From the NCBI GenBank assembly GCA_039105265.1, contig JAPFFF010000001.1, forward strand, positions 9,362,001 through 9,426,000: 64,000 nucleotides of DNA, read 5' to 3'. A program made the position numbers and the translations under genes. Shown here piece by piece: positions 22,115 through 30,581 of this stretch; position 1 is the first letter of the stretch; each line of letters starts with the position of its first letter. The stretch is from Tritrichomonas musculus (lineage: Eukaryota > Parabasalia > Tritrichomonadida > Tritrichomonadidae). The notes beneath the pieces were generated by a model, which was given only the letters and a program-made list of their open reading frames with translations, was not told the DNA's origin and ran no database searches.

Positions 22115-22636
22115 ATGATCAAGAAGAGAACAAACGCAACTGGTGTTAACGCAAATATAGCATTGGAGCCAACCGCAGCATCGTCATCGACTTCAAATAT
22201 GAATAATAATATTATTATAAATAAACGAGAAGATGGGAAGGAGGAGATAGTGATAACAAGAGACGTCAATGCTCAAATAGAACCGGGAATCAAAGAAACA
22301 GACGCAAAAAGTGTGATTTTAGAAACATATGCTCAAATACTTTTAAATCAGGATAAAGCATTATTAAGCAATTTAATCTCTAAGCATTCTATTATTGTCC
22401 CTAAAGAGTGCTTAGAAGAAATCATAAAAGCAATTCTCAAAGTCACAGAAGTCGAAGTACATCTTGATGAAGATATTGGTTGTTGTGCCGGAAAAGCAAA
22501 CCCAATTCGAAGAATAGAAGCCATTAAAATACTCAAAGAGAACGGCGAAATCATCACTGACTTCAAACAAGTCTATAATAAAGAATATAATGAATTAGTA
22601 AACAATTATCACTTATGTTTAAAGTTTTGCATTTAA
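22115..22636 (+). CDS. Unknown protein, 173 residues
   Basis: An ATG-initiated frame has a low-complexity N terminus (Ala/Ser/Asn, about 10-40) and a better-ordered remainder. The sequence includes KSVILETYAQILLNQDKALL, an IGCCAGK motif near 125-131 and a helical C terminus. I recognise no family. It converges on the SF3 helicase gene, whose stop lies 25 bp downstream on the other strand. Its codon use resembles that of the neighbouring element genes. Confidence 0.55.
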   Translation: MIKKRTNATGVNANIALEPTAASSSTSNMNNNIIINKREDGKEEIVITRDVNAQIEPGIKETDAKSVILETYAQILLNQDKALLSNLISKHSIIVPKECLEEIIKAILKVTEVEVHLDEDIGCCAGKANPIRRIEAIKILKENGEIITDFKQVYNKEYNELVNNYHLCLKFCI

Positions 22637-22660
22637 ATGTTTATTAATTAATTAATTAAG

Positions 22661-23803
22661 CTATTTATTTTTATTTGTGAATAGCTCAATCATCTCATTC
22701 TTGAGCTGATAGCATTCTTCTCGTGAGCCTAATATCCTTATTTCTCGGCAGTACTTAAGAACACTGATTCTAAACTTTTGCTGTGTTCCTGGTGCAAAAC
22801 CGATCTCTGTACACCATATTTTGTATGTCTCAAAGACTGCTTTTCGTGGAAAACCCTTTTTGAACTGAATCAGATTCTTCTGAATGAACATGAAATAAGG
22901 GTTCTTGAAAAAATTAATGATATCAGTCTTTTCATTCGTGAGAGGAATCACACGTGGATCAAAGAGAGATATATCATGATATCCAAAGAATGCAAGAAGA
23001 TTCGAATAGAACTCTGGAGTGAACGATCGATGTAATTGGCTAAAATACTTGTGATCTCCTCTCTTCTCTGATGATGTCTCCATAACTAAAAATCTTCTAT
23101 CATCTTCTTCGATTTTTAATGGCGCAAAGTTGTTTGAGAGAAAAATAAAGTTTGCCACGTTTTGCTGAGTGAAGACATCATGGAACTTTTTGTGTATGTC
23201 GATTGAATCTTCTGTTATCAATGTCTTCAACATTTCAGGGTCATATTTCTTATTATTGATAAAACTTTTCACTTCATTGCACACAAGGAGCATCTTGTAC
23301 ATGATGCTGCTGTTAAAATCGCCTGTAATGTGTTCAAGTTTGCAATTCTTATTTGCATATGAACCAAACAAATTGCAAATGGTGTCAGTGAACGTGTTCT
23401 TCCCTGTGCCTTGTATACCTGTGATTATTATTGATGTCTTTGTCTTCTGGCCAACTTTCTGCACAATGAATGATATCCAATTGATAACGTATTCATAGAT
23501 TTCGTGTCTTTTGTTGCAAATAACTTGCTCTATGTGAGTTAAGAATGGCTGAATCAATTCCATCTTGATTTCTCTTTGAGGCACAGGGAAATATTCAAAT
23601 CCTTGAAAGAAAGTGAACGCATTCTCTCTCCCAGGAAAGAATGTTAATTGTTCATACATGATAAAGTTCTTATTAATTCCTGTATTTAAGATTTTGTCAG
23701 CTGTCACTTTTCCAACATTAATCGTCATTAATTTGTGCTTGAGTTGTTGTGCTGTTGTCATCACTAATTGTGCTCGTCTATAGGATGGATCTCTCACTTT
23801 CAT
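22661..23803 (-). CDS. SF3 (D5-like) helicase of the fossil element
   Basis: A frame of about 380 residues from the ATG at 23803. It carries the SF3 helicase core: Walker A GIQGTGKNT (about 129-137), Walker B-like MLLVCNE (about 171-177), motif C FIFLSNN (about 219-225) and the arginine-finger region EEDDRRFLVM (about 232-241). This is the D5/primase-helicase type found in large DNA viruses, virophages, Polinton-like viruses and some plasmids. It forms hexameric rings that unwind DNA at replication origins. An N-terminal primase domain is not recognisable within this frame. Another same-strand frame lies just upstream (23834-24421). The gene is the strongest evidence that the element replicated itself. 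Confidence 0.83.
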   Translation of the reverse strand: MKVRDPSYRRAQLVMTTAQQLKHKLMTINVGKVTADKILNTGINKNFIMYEQLTFFPGRENAFTFFQGFEYFPVPQREIKMELIQPFLTHIEQVICNKRHEIYEYVINWISFIVQKVGQKTKTSIIITGIQGTGKNTFTDTICNLFGSYANKNCKLEHITGDFNSSIMYKMLLVCNEVKSFINNKKYDPEMLKTLITEDSIDIHKKFHDVFTQQNVANFIFLSNNFAPLKIEEDDRRFLVMETSSEKRGDHKYFSQLHRSFTPEFYSNLLAFFGYHDISLFDPRVIPLTNEKTDIINFFKNPYFMFIQKNLIQFKKGFPRKAVFETYKIWCTEIGFAPGTQQKFRISVLKYCREIRILGSREECYQLKNEMIELFTNKNK

Positions 23804-23833
23804 CAAGATTAATGGAGGAGTGATGTCTATTTT

Positions 23834-24421
23834 TCAAATCACTTTCTTAAGATCTGTCATGAATTCCCCTACTCTTATTATTGAACGGTCATTTATTGTG
23901 CTGACATAATTCTTCTTTCTTATGCTCGTTAATGTGAAATCATTGTGTGTTTCAATGTGTGCACTGTCGTCTATTTTATTTCTGAAATAAGTTTCGAGCA
24001 TATAGTGTCTTTGCCTTTGAGGGAGACAATTTAGAAAAGAGAACAGCCACTCATTGCTCATTATTGGAAAATTATTTGTCCATCTGTCTGTTATAAAAGT
24101 AGGATCATTTTCTTGTCTTTGACACCACCATTCTTTCACTATTCCAATAATAAAATCAAAAGTGTATGGTGCATAATTAGCTGAATCATAAATGAACCGT
24201 AGATTAAATTCGATTGGAGCGATTAGAGAATAGAGGGCTAAAATGTCTTCCCTTTTGAGCTTGATTGGACTATTGTTAACCTCAAGATCGTTATCTTTGA
24301 TATCTGGTTCATAAGAACTGAAAACGTTTTCGATTATAATTTGGTTTTCTGTTGGGTCATTGTACAAAAAAGGATCGATATCTTCTTCTTCGGTTAAATC
24401 GATAAATTGTGGATTTAACAT
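23834..24421 (-). CDS. Unknown protein upstream of the SF3 helicase, 195 residues
   Basis: An ATG-initiated frame with an acidic N terminus (LTEEEDIDPF) and a Trp/Tyr-rich middle (IVKEWWCQRQ, MSNEWLFSFL). I recognise no domain by eye. It shares strand and composition with the SF3 helicase and is probably part of the same replication module. In related replicons a primase or origin-binding domain often stands here, but I cannot see the diagnostic residues. Confidence 0.55.
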   Translation of the reverse strand: MLNPQFIDLTEEEDIDPFLYNDPTENQIIIENVFSSYEPDIKDNDLEVNNSPIKLKREDILALYSLIAPIEFNLRFIYDSANYAPYTFDFIIGIVKEWWCQRQENDPTFITDRWTNNFPIMSNEWLFSFLNCLPQRQRHYMLETYFRNKIDDSAHIETHNDFTLTSIRKKNYVSTINDRSIIRVGEFMTDLKKVI

Positions 24422-24469
24422 TTTAATGAGTGATGAGATTTTTTAATTTTTTTCTTCTTTTCAAATTAA

Positions 24470-24706
24470 ATGGCCGGACGACTCAATTTTTCAGAATTTA
24501 ATGAAACAGATATTATCAAAAAGCTCAGTCACTCAGAAAGTATTGAGAACTTGAAAAATGAAGAGCATAAAAGAGGAAGAAAACAAAAATATGCCACTGA
24601 TGAAGAAAGGCATGAAGCAAGAAAACAACAACAAAAAGCTTATAGAGAAAGAAAGAAAAAAGAAATAGAAGAATTAAAAGAAAAAGTTAAAGAATTTATT
24701 AAATAA
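24470..24706 (+). CDS. Small basic, bZIP-like protein
   Basis: A 78-residue protein from the ATG at 24470. After a short N terminus comes a strongly basic segment (EHKRGRKQKYATDEERHEAR) that runs into a helical QQKAYRERKKKEIEELKEKV tail. GR(P/K)xKYxTDEERxEAxR followed by a charged helix is a pattern I associate with small DNA-binding proteins of mobile and viral elements. The helix is too short for a full leucine zipper. It starts 48 bp from the divergently transcribed upstream frame of the SF3 module, so the two may share a control region. It overlaps the 3' end of the next gene by 8 bp. Confidence 0.6.
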   Translation: MAGRLNFSEFNETDIIKKLSHSESIENLKNEEHKRGRKQKYATDEERHEARKQQQKAYRERKKKEIEELKEKVKEFIK

Positions 24707-24968
24707 CCGTTCCATCTGCTTTTATGACTTTAATCTTTTTAATAATTATTGGCCACAAGATATCAAGGTGTTCATCGAACCATTGAATTAAAAGGACTTT
24801 ATTTTTTTTGCTTTTTGATGGAATTGGAATATTGGATACAAAAGATAAGATTTTGGCCATAGAAAACAATTGATTAAAATTGATTTTAGGTCCATACCTT
24901 TCTGTTAATTTTTTCCAGGCCATACAAGAATAAGGACCGAAATCAGGATCTATCTCTCTCTTAGACAT
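24699..24968 (-). CDS. Unknown small protein, 89 residues
   Basis: An ATG-initiated frame (MSKREIDPDFGPYSCMAWKK…) with a compact, aromatic-rich composition and a Lys-rich C terminus. No family recognised. It is convergent with the small basic protein gene, overlapping it by 8 bp. Its start lies only 9 bp from the first iteron, so the iteron array could act as its promoter or operator. Confidence 0.5.
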   Translation of the reverse strand: MSKREIDPDFGPYSCMAWKKLTERYGPKINFNQLFSMAKILSFVSNIPIPSKSKKNKVLLIQWFDEHLDILWPIIIKKIKVIKADGTVI

Positions 24969-24976
24969 TAAAAAAT

Positions 24977-25206
24977 ACCTTGTCTATTAGACTAGATAAA
25001 ATTTTTCAATAATTTACCTTGTCTATTAGACTAGATAAAACTTTTGAATAGATAATATTTTTGAATAATTATTGAATCTTTATCTAGTCTAATAGACAAG
25101 GTAAATTATTGAAATTACCTTGGTCAAAAATATTTGAATGATTTACCTTGTCTATTAGACTAGATAAAATTTTTGAATATTAACCTTGTCTATTAGACTA
25201 GATAAA
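24977..25206. repeat. Five 24-bp iterons (candidate replication origin)
   Basis: The unit ACCTTGTCTATTAGACTAGATAAA occurs at 24977-25000, 25016-25038 and 25145-25168, and at 25183-25206. It occurs once in inverted orientation at 25079-25102. The copies are almost identical, far more than their spacers. Spacing is irregular (15-43 bp) and flanks are AT-rich. Clustered, mixed-orientation, conserved repeats beside replication genes are typical of origins or recombinase attachment sites; which one is inference. Confidence 0.85.
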
Positions 25207-25245
25207 TATTCAAAAAAATTTTAATAGAAAATTCAAAGATTAAAT

Positions 25246-25551
25246 TTATTTATTAGAATATTTTATGGTATAAATGGTAATTCGCTTTTTCGAATTAAGA
25301 TATGATCTTTTTTTGCTAAATAATAATAAAATCTCTCTTAATTTTCCTAATCCTACATTTGTTAATTTTTCATTGAAAAAACTATTATAATTATCTCTTA
25401 AATCAGATGAATAATAATTATCATATATTAATGAACCATAGAACCTTAAAAACTTATCATTTATTTGATTTTTTATTATCTCGGGTATAGGTGGTTTTTT
25501 GTTTATTTCAAATGTTTCATTTAATTCTGCAAATTCGCCTTCATCGGAATA
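25246..25551 (-). CDS. Unknown protein segment, 101 codons, no ATG
   Basis: This minus-strand open segment has no start codon but reads as natural protein: YSDEGEFAELNETFEINKKP, then helical sequence with FLRFYGSLIYDNYYSSDLRD and a Lys-rich end. A competing plus-strand frame (25499-25747, 82 codons, also protein-like, including LNNIRFPLDKTTFNVISIAQ) overlaps its 5' part. I cannot identify either. They may belong to the fossil element or to a neighbouring repeat. Confidence 0.35.
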   Translation of the reverse strand, partial: YSDEGEFAELNETFEINKKPPIPEIIKNQINDKFLRFYGSLIYDNYYSSDLRDNYNSFFNEKLTNVGLGKLREILLLFSKKRSYLNSKKRITIYTIKYSNK

Positions 25552-26192
25552 TCAATGTGAACCAACAGAAATTTATTTGAATAATATACGTTTTCCGTTA
25601 GACAAAACAACTTTCAATGTTATTTCTATTGCTCAATCAATAGTTTTCAACAGTTCATTTTTCAAAAATGGAATTTCAAATTCTGAAAATCCAAAATGTG
25701 AAATATTTACAAGAACACCGTATGCTACCCTATTGGATATAGCATAAACTTTAAAATGGTTATGTTTTTTTTTGTTCAAAGTTCCCTAGTGATATCGGTC
25801 GGCGCAGTTAGGTCTGGGCGACCGTTAAGGGCGCACAGCCTAACGTATACTACTACATTTCTGTAACATATATATATTTGGTATTTATATAGATATGATA
25901 ATGATATTAACTAATTTTTTCAAAATAATAATACTTTATTAAATCACACCAAATATTAATTGAATCGATAAAGTTTTTTTTCAGAAAAAGTTGTCTCTCA
26001 AAAAAATTCAACCTTTCAATAAGCATAACGTTAACTTAATTCATTGATTCAACATTATTTCAACGTTAACATGTCGTTATGACCAAATTGAAACAGCTAT
26101 AATCGATGGCCTTAATGTCGTTGACGTTGACATTCAATTCAACGATATAACATCTTGTTCAACGATTTTAACGTCAACGTTGGCCAACCCTG
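25552..26192. other. Intergenic region with a GC-rich hairpin
   Basis: Beyond the uncertain plus-strand frame ending at 25747 I see no gene. At 25807-25844 GTTAGG(T)CTGGGCG pairs with CGCACAGCCTAAC around a GTTAAGGG-containing loop, in a GC-rich patch. Bases 25990-26185 repeat CAACGTTAAC / CAACGATT-like phrases and may be another worn element. Confidence 0.45.
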
Positions 26193-26663
26193 CTTGTTAT
26201 TTTGAGAATCGATATCAAAAACGTCACTTTTTGCCATCTGATACCCGATTATCAGTTTAAAAATCTGATATCGAGATTATCGATTATCAAGATATCAGAT
26301 ATGAAATGTGATATAAAAATAATTGTAAACTTAATATCAATTACCAAGATCTCGAGATCTCAAACAGATTTATCTTCTTTTATAATTGGTATTTGTGATT
26401 TTATAATATTTAAAAATATATAATAATATGTATTGATGTTTATTTTAAGATTAAAATCAAAAAATTCATTCTTTTTTTATGAAATACTTGAGAATGAATT
26501 ACGATCATATTTTTATCAAAAAGTTTAATTGAAAATTCTGATATCAAAAGCTGAGAAAATAAATTATAGATCTCTGAAATCGATCTCGAGAATCTGTGCA
26601 TATTTATGTATCGATATCAAAAAGTCAATCAATTATCGATCTCGAGAATCGGAGAATAACAAG
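26193..26663 (+). mobile_element. Dispersed repeat, copy B, with short inverted ends
   Basis: This is the full-length partner of the repeat at 1-450. Its left end CTTGTTATT (26193-26201) and right end AATAACAAG (26655-26663) are inverted, and the inner ends also share GATTCTC/GAGAATC and ATCGATATC blocks. Length about 470 bp, no coding potential. A MITE-like non-autonomous element. Confidence 0.7.
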
Positions 26664-26773
26664 TCTATTTTCTGAAAAGCTAATAAATATGAGCGTAATA
26701 AATTAAATAACGTTAAATTATAAGGATATATTACTAGCATATTAGATTTTTCACTTAGACTCCTTCAGATTAG

Positions 26774-27112
26774 TAAGCCTTGGTTTTTGTATTTACAATT
26801 GTATACAACATGTCCGTTTAAAATTTACAATTGTAATTACGTTATTTTCTCGATATTAGTTTTTTATTTTTATCTTGATCTACAATTATTTTTTTATATT
26901 AAAAATGTTTTAAATAATTTAAAAATAAAAAGATAAAATAGTAAAATGTTTTTCAAATTAAATAATATTATTTTTGATTCTTCATAAAATAAAAAAATTT
27001 ATTCGCATTCAAAAAGTTTCATTAATACTACAAATCTAAAAATCGTTATTTTATGAAAAAAGACGTTAAAAAGACGTTTAAATTATTTGTGATGTAAAAA
27101 AAAGTAGGCCTA
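26774..27112 (+). mobile_element. MITE-like dispersed repeat, copy 2
   Basis: This is the inverted partner of 9797-10149, running from TAAGCCTTGG to GTAGGCCTA. Alignment is continuous with small indels; an ACAATTGTAA unit present twice in copy 1 is shorter here. The copy stands alone, outside any TTAA element, which shows that the inner repeat moves independently. Confidence 0.75.
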
Positions 27113-27177
27113 CAGATTAGGAAGAAATTTCATTATTTAGATGAAATCAAAAAGTAGACAATATTTCATGAAATAAT

Positions 27178-27366
27178 CAGCGATGGTTATCGATAAGAAA
27201 AAATTTTATCGATAAAACCTCCGATAAATGGCCGATGTAAAAATCGACTTTTTGTTGGAAAATTTTATGAAATTTTAACGATTTGATACAAAAAGTTGTT
27301 AGTTTACATCAACCATTTATCGGAGGTTTTATCGATAAAATTTTTTCTTATCGATAACCATCCCTG
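27178..27366. mobile_element. hAT-like MITE with ~61-bp inverted arms
   Basis: The left arm starts CAGCGATGGTTATCGATAAG. The reverse complement of the right end starts CAGGGATGGTTATCGATAAG. Arms continue for about 61 bp with only a few mismatches. The element is flanked by GAAATAAT and TAAATAAT, a 7/8 match, as expected for an 8-bp target duplication of hAT elements, whose ends usually begin CA(G)GG. It lies about 150 bp upstream of the Rab gene and could affect its promoter. Confidence 0.8.
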
Positions 27367-27512
27367 TAAATAATGAATAAATAAATTTAAATGAATCTAA
27401 TCTTTTCTTTTTTATATGTAAAATTTTTATATACCAAAATTAACCTAAACAATTGATCTTTATCGTTTTAATTCAATTTTAAATAGTTTTATTGAAATTT
27501 GTTTTTTTATAA

Positions 27513-28100
27513 ATGTCTGGAAACTTCAAGTTTATTGTGATCGGATCTAGTGGTGTCGGAAAAACCGCTATTCTCAAGAGACTCGTCGATGATGTTTTCA
27601 CAGGAGAATCTCAGTCTACAATCGGTGTAGAGTTCCTTGCAACTTCAGTCGATGTTGATGGAACACAAGTCAAGCTTCAAATATGGGATACCGCTGGACA
27701 AGAGCGTTTTAGGTCAATTGCCAAAGCATATTTCAGATCAGCAATTGGAGTTATATTAGTTTTTGATTTATCAGACCGTAAATCGTTTGAAGATTTAAAT
27801 CAATGGTTAAGCGATGTACACTCTCTTTGCGATCCAAATGCTGTCGTTACACTCATTGGAAACAAATCTGATCTTGTTGACCAACGAACTGTTACTGCAG
27901 CCGAAGCAGAAAGTTTTGCACAACTCCATCAATTATCTTATTTAGAAACATCCGCACTTGGTGGCGACAATATCCAAGAAGCATTTCAACGTACAGCAGC
28001 TGCAGTTTTTAGAAAGAGCGCAGCATCAGGTGCACCAAAAGTTGATGAAGGACAAAAACTCAAAGATGGAAATAAAGGTAATAGTAAAGGTTGCTGTTAA
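27513..28100 (+). CDS. Rab-family small GTPase (Rab4/14-like)
   Basis: A complete 195-residue Rab. The P-loop is GSSGVGKT (11-18), switch I Thr is in STIGVEF (35-41), G3 is WDTAGQE (58-64), G4 is NKSD (117-120) and G5 is ETSAL (145-149). The C-terminal Cys-Cys (194-195) is a geranylgeranylation site. IGVEF and KLQIWDTAGQERFRS are Rab-specific motifs. The sequence is closest in style to the Rab2/4/14 branch, which acts in recycling and Golgi-endosome traffic, though I cannot fix the subfamily by eye. Ala-rich and Lys/Gly-rich stretches form the hypervariable tail. It cycles between GDP and GTP on membranes to recruit effectors. It stands alone, with a MITE upstream and a long repeat-rich spacer downstream. 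Confidence 0.95.
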   Translation: MSGNFKFIVIGSSGVGKTAILKRLVDDVFTGESQSTIGVEFLATSVDVDGTQVKLQIWDTAGQERFRSIAKAYFRSAIGVILVFDLSDRKSFEDLNQWLSDVHSLCDPNAVVTLIGNKSDLVDQRTVTAAEAESFAQLHQLSYLETSALGGDNIQEAFQRTAAAVFRKSAASGAPKVDEGQKLKDGNKGNSKGCC

Positions 28101-28840
28101 TTAACGCAATTTAGTTAAATGCAAATAAAATGATAAATATTCTTGATTATTCTCAATATAACAAAGTGTTTTTATCTCATATTTTAATTTGGTATTTTTT
28201 TTTTATGAAAAAATCGAAATTTGAGAAAAGTATTTTTTTTTTATTTTATTGAAAAAGTTAAACCAGAATTTGGATGAAAGAAAATAAACTTTTTGAATTA
28301 AATCACTAATAACATGATAATTGATCATCATATATTCCAATTGATCAGGCAATAAAAAATATAAAGAGAAAATTGATGAATATTATTTTTTCATTACTTT
28401 TTTATTTTAAAATTAAAATATCTCATACAAATACAAGTATATTTTTAGTAAAACAGATTTGTTTAATTTATTTTTAATAATATTATATTTTATTTGAGTA
28501 TTTAATGTATATATACACTTTCACTAATCTTGAAATATTTGGGTTATCATATTTTTCAGCCCCACTTTTTCAAAGGATAATAAAATATAATACTTTTATC
28601 TTAATAAAAAAAGATAAAATAATATTCATTTTAAATGAATTAAAATCTACATTTTATTATTAATATGTTGCTATTGAATAATTGATAAATTTGAATTATT
28701 AGTTATTAAAAAAAATGCGTATGACTAAAATCAAAACCCAAATTATTTCGAATTTTATATGGTTAAAATCATGATCGTCATAGTGATCTTAACCTGGATA
28801 ATGACCTATGACGAAAAAAAAAGGAAGAAAAAAAAAAAAA
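28101..28840. other. Gene-free AT-rich 3' flank of the Rab gene
   Basis: I see no gene or structured repeat. A-rich and T-rich runs only. Confidence 0.5.
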
Positions 28841-28936
28841 TCAATTACGTTTTACGATTACGTCTAAGTGAAAAGAATTGCCCAATAAAATAGAACAAGA
28901 AAAACGATTGCCCAATAAAATAGAACATTATAGTTT
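28841..28936 (+). repeat. Repeat block shared with 30254-30327
   Basis: The block TCAATTACGTTTTACGATTA, then CGTCTAAGTGAAAAGAATTG, is present here and at 30287-30327. A unit GATTGCCCAATAAAATAGAA occurs twice in tandem here (about 30 bp apart) and once at 30255. The blocks are in a different order at the second site. They look like end fragments of a family whose TIR is seen at 29857 and 30263. Confidence 0.7.
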
Positions 28937-29340
28937 ATTGTTCTATGTTCGTGGATTTTTTTTCTTGTTCTATATAAGATTATATATTTTATGAGATTCG
29001 GAAGGTTTTTAATTGAACATTATAATGTATTCGAAAATAATAAATATTATCAAAAAATTTTCTGATATACAAAGCATTAATCTTAAATCACTTGATTTAT
29101 TATAAATAAATAATATAGAAAAATGATTATTTAAAGTTAAATCGTTATAAAATATAAATGCAATATGTTATTTTTTTTTTTTTCTGAACTTTTATACTTC
29201 ATAAAGCATCAGTTTTGATATCTTTCAGTACTTTTATAGTTTTTTTTATTTCCTTTTTTAATTCTTGCATTTCATTTGCAAAAAGAATCATATTTAAAAT
29301 ATCTTACCAAATATAAATTCAAAAAGTTTATTTAAATAGA

Positions 29341-29606
29341 ATGCCATTTTACTCCCAAAATATAAAAAAAATAAAAACAATAACGTTCTCCTCCATGGTT
29401 TTTATGGTTTTTATTTCAATGCATTTTGATCGGAAATGATCGTTTTCCTCACAAAAAAAAACCAAAAAATCATAAAAAACGTTTTTTGGTTTTTATTTGA
29501 ATGCTTTTTGATCGGAAATGATCGAAACGCATTCAAATAAAATCCATAAAAACCATGGAGGAGAACGTTAAGTTTTTTTTTTATTATTTTGGGTGTAAAA
29601 TGGCAT
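29341..29606. mobile_element. Foldback MITE, about 265 bp
   Basis: Outer arms ATGCCATTTTACTCCCAAAA and its inverted partner (TTTTGGGTGTAAAATGGCAT, ending 29606) enclose a second pair, AACGTTCTCCTCCATGG / CCATGGAGGAGAACGTT, with about 45 bp of further pairing. The middle repeats TTTTTGATCGGAAATGATCG. No coding potential. Confidence 0.8.
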
Positions 29607-29856
29607 AAAAGTGTCTATTAAATATTCATGGTGTAAAATGCCATCTAAAAATATTACTCGAAAAAAATGAAGAATTTTTAATGAAAATTTTTGACAACAA
29701 AACTTAAAAACCACCATTAAAAACCAGTTTTGGATTTTAAATCTATGGAGGCTATTGTTGGCATGCTTATATAGATCTAAACTATTTTTTAAAAATACAA
29801 TTGATTTATATTTTGCACTTCGGAGGTTTTAAAAATTAAACTTTTTCAATAAAATA

Positions 29857-30263
29857 GGGGAATCGTATTTTTCTACACCACTTTTTGAAAACTTTTAAAC
29901 TTTTTGAATACTTTTTTATACATTTTTTATTCAATTTTTGCTAAATAATGCATAAATATATAGTTCAAATGGCTTCCCGATTCATCCAGCAATTCAAGGA
30001 ACCTGATTCGGCTTCGTGCAGCCCCGTGGTGATCACTGGTCCGTATATTCCTGAAAAATTATGTAAAAATAAAAAAAATTATTTCAAAAAAAGCTAACAG
30101 TTAAAATTTAAAGAAAAATTTTAATTTACGATTTTTTTGGTTAATTTTCTTAACAGAGTAAGTTAAATTTCACCTTAAGATAGTGGTTTTTTACTTTCCA
30201 TGAGCATCTACTCATGGATAGAAAAACCATTCAAAAAGTGGCGTAGAAAAAAACGATTGCCCA
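29857..30263. mobile_element. TIR element, about 405 bp
   Basis: The inverted ends of about 34 bp read GGGGAATCGTATTTTTCTAC... at the left and, reversed, GGGCAATCGTTTTTTTCTAC... at the right. Both run into CACTTTTTGAA. A subterminal hairpin (TCCATGAG / CTCATGGA) lies near 30197-30218. The interior holds a GC-richer patch with a 42-codon frame (29969-30097). Confidence 0.7.
29969..30097 (+). CDS. Doubtful 42-codon frame in a GC-rich patch
   Basis: ATG at 29969 opens MASRFIQQFKEPDSASCSPV followed by VITGPYIPEK and a Lys/Asn-rich AT-coded tail. The first ~30 codons are markedly less AT-rich than anything around them. It may be a captured gene fragment inside the TIR element rather than a functional gene. 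No family recognised. Confidence 0.2.
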   Translation: MASRFIQQFKEPDSASCSPVVITGPYIPEKLCKNKKNYFKKS

Positions 30264-30581
30264 ATAAAATAGAACAAGAAAAAAAATCAATTACGTTTTA
30301 CGATTACGTCTAAGTGAAAAGAATTGGAATACGACTTTTTTAGAAAAAGTTAATAAAAAGTTGAATTTGACAAATTAATATCCTTATCTTTAAATTTTAA
30401 TATTTTATCCTTTCAAATTTGAGATGAATTAAAAATAATGCGTCTTTTCATTGAATTTTATAAAAAAAGACAATTAAAAATAATCCATTATTAGATGAAT
30501 GAACACATTTTCAAAATATTTATGCATAAAGAATAAGTTTCATGATAAAGTCAAAATAATCATTTGTTTCATCATATTTTC

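Larger units (their letters stand above)
15132..25551. mobile_element. Fossil of a recombinase-helicase replicon (virus-like or plasmid-like)
   Basis: A block of about 10 kb differs from the flanks in codon use and composition. Its parts are a tyrosine-recombinase fragment, an SF2 DEAH helicase, about 4 kb of low-complexity DNA with recurring palindromes, small unknown genes on both strands, an SF3 helicase, a small basic protein and a cluster of five 24-bp iterons. SF2 plus SF3 helicases with iterons suggest autonomous replication, and the recombinase suggests site-specific integration. I see no capsid, packaging ATPase or DNA polymerase, so it is not a recognisable Polinton. The ends are only approximate; I find no terminal repeats. 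It appears broken in a few places. The helicase frames are still open, so it is probably fairly young. Confidence 0.6.

Noticed and set aside
24977-25206. CRISPR-like array
   Set aside because: The repeats are in mixed orientation with uneven 15-43 bp AT-rich spacers in a eukaryotic context, with no cas-like gene. They are better read as iterons.
15132-25551. Classic Polinton/Maverick
   Set aside because: I see no retroviral-type integrase, protein-primed polymerase, packaging ATPase, protease or capsid frame, and no long terminal repeats.
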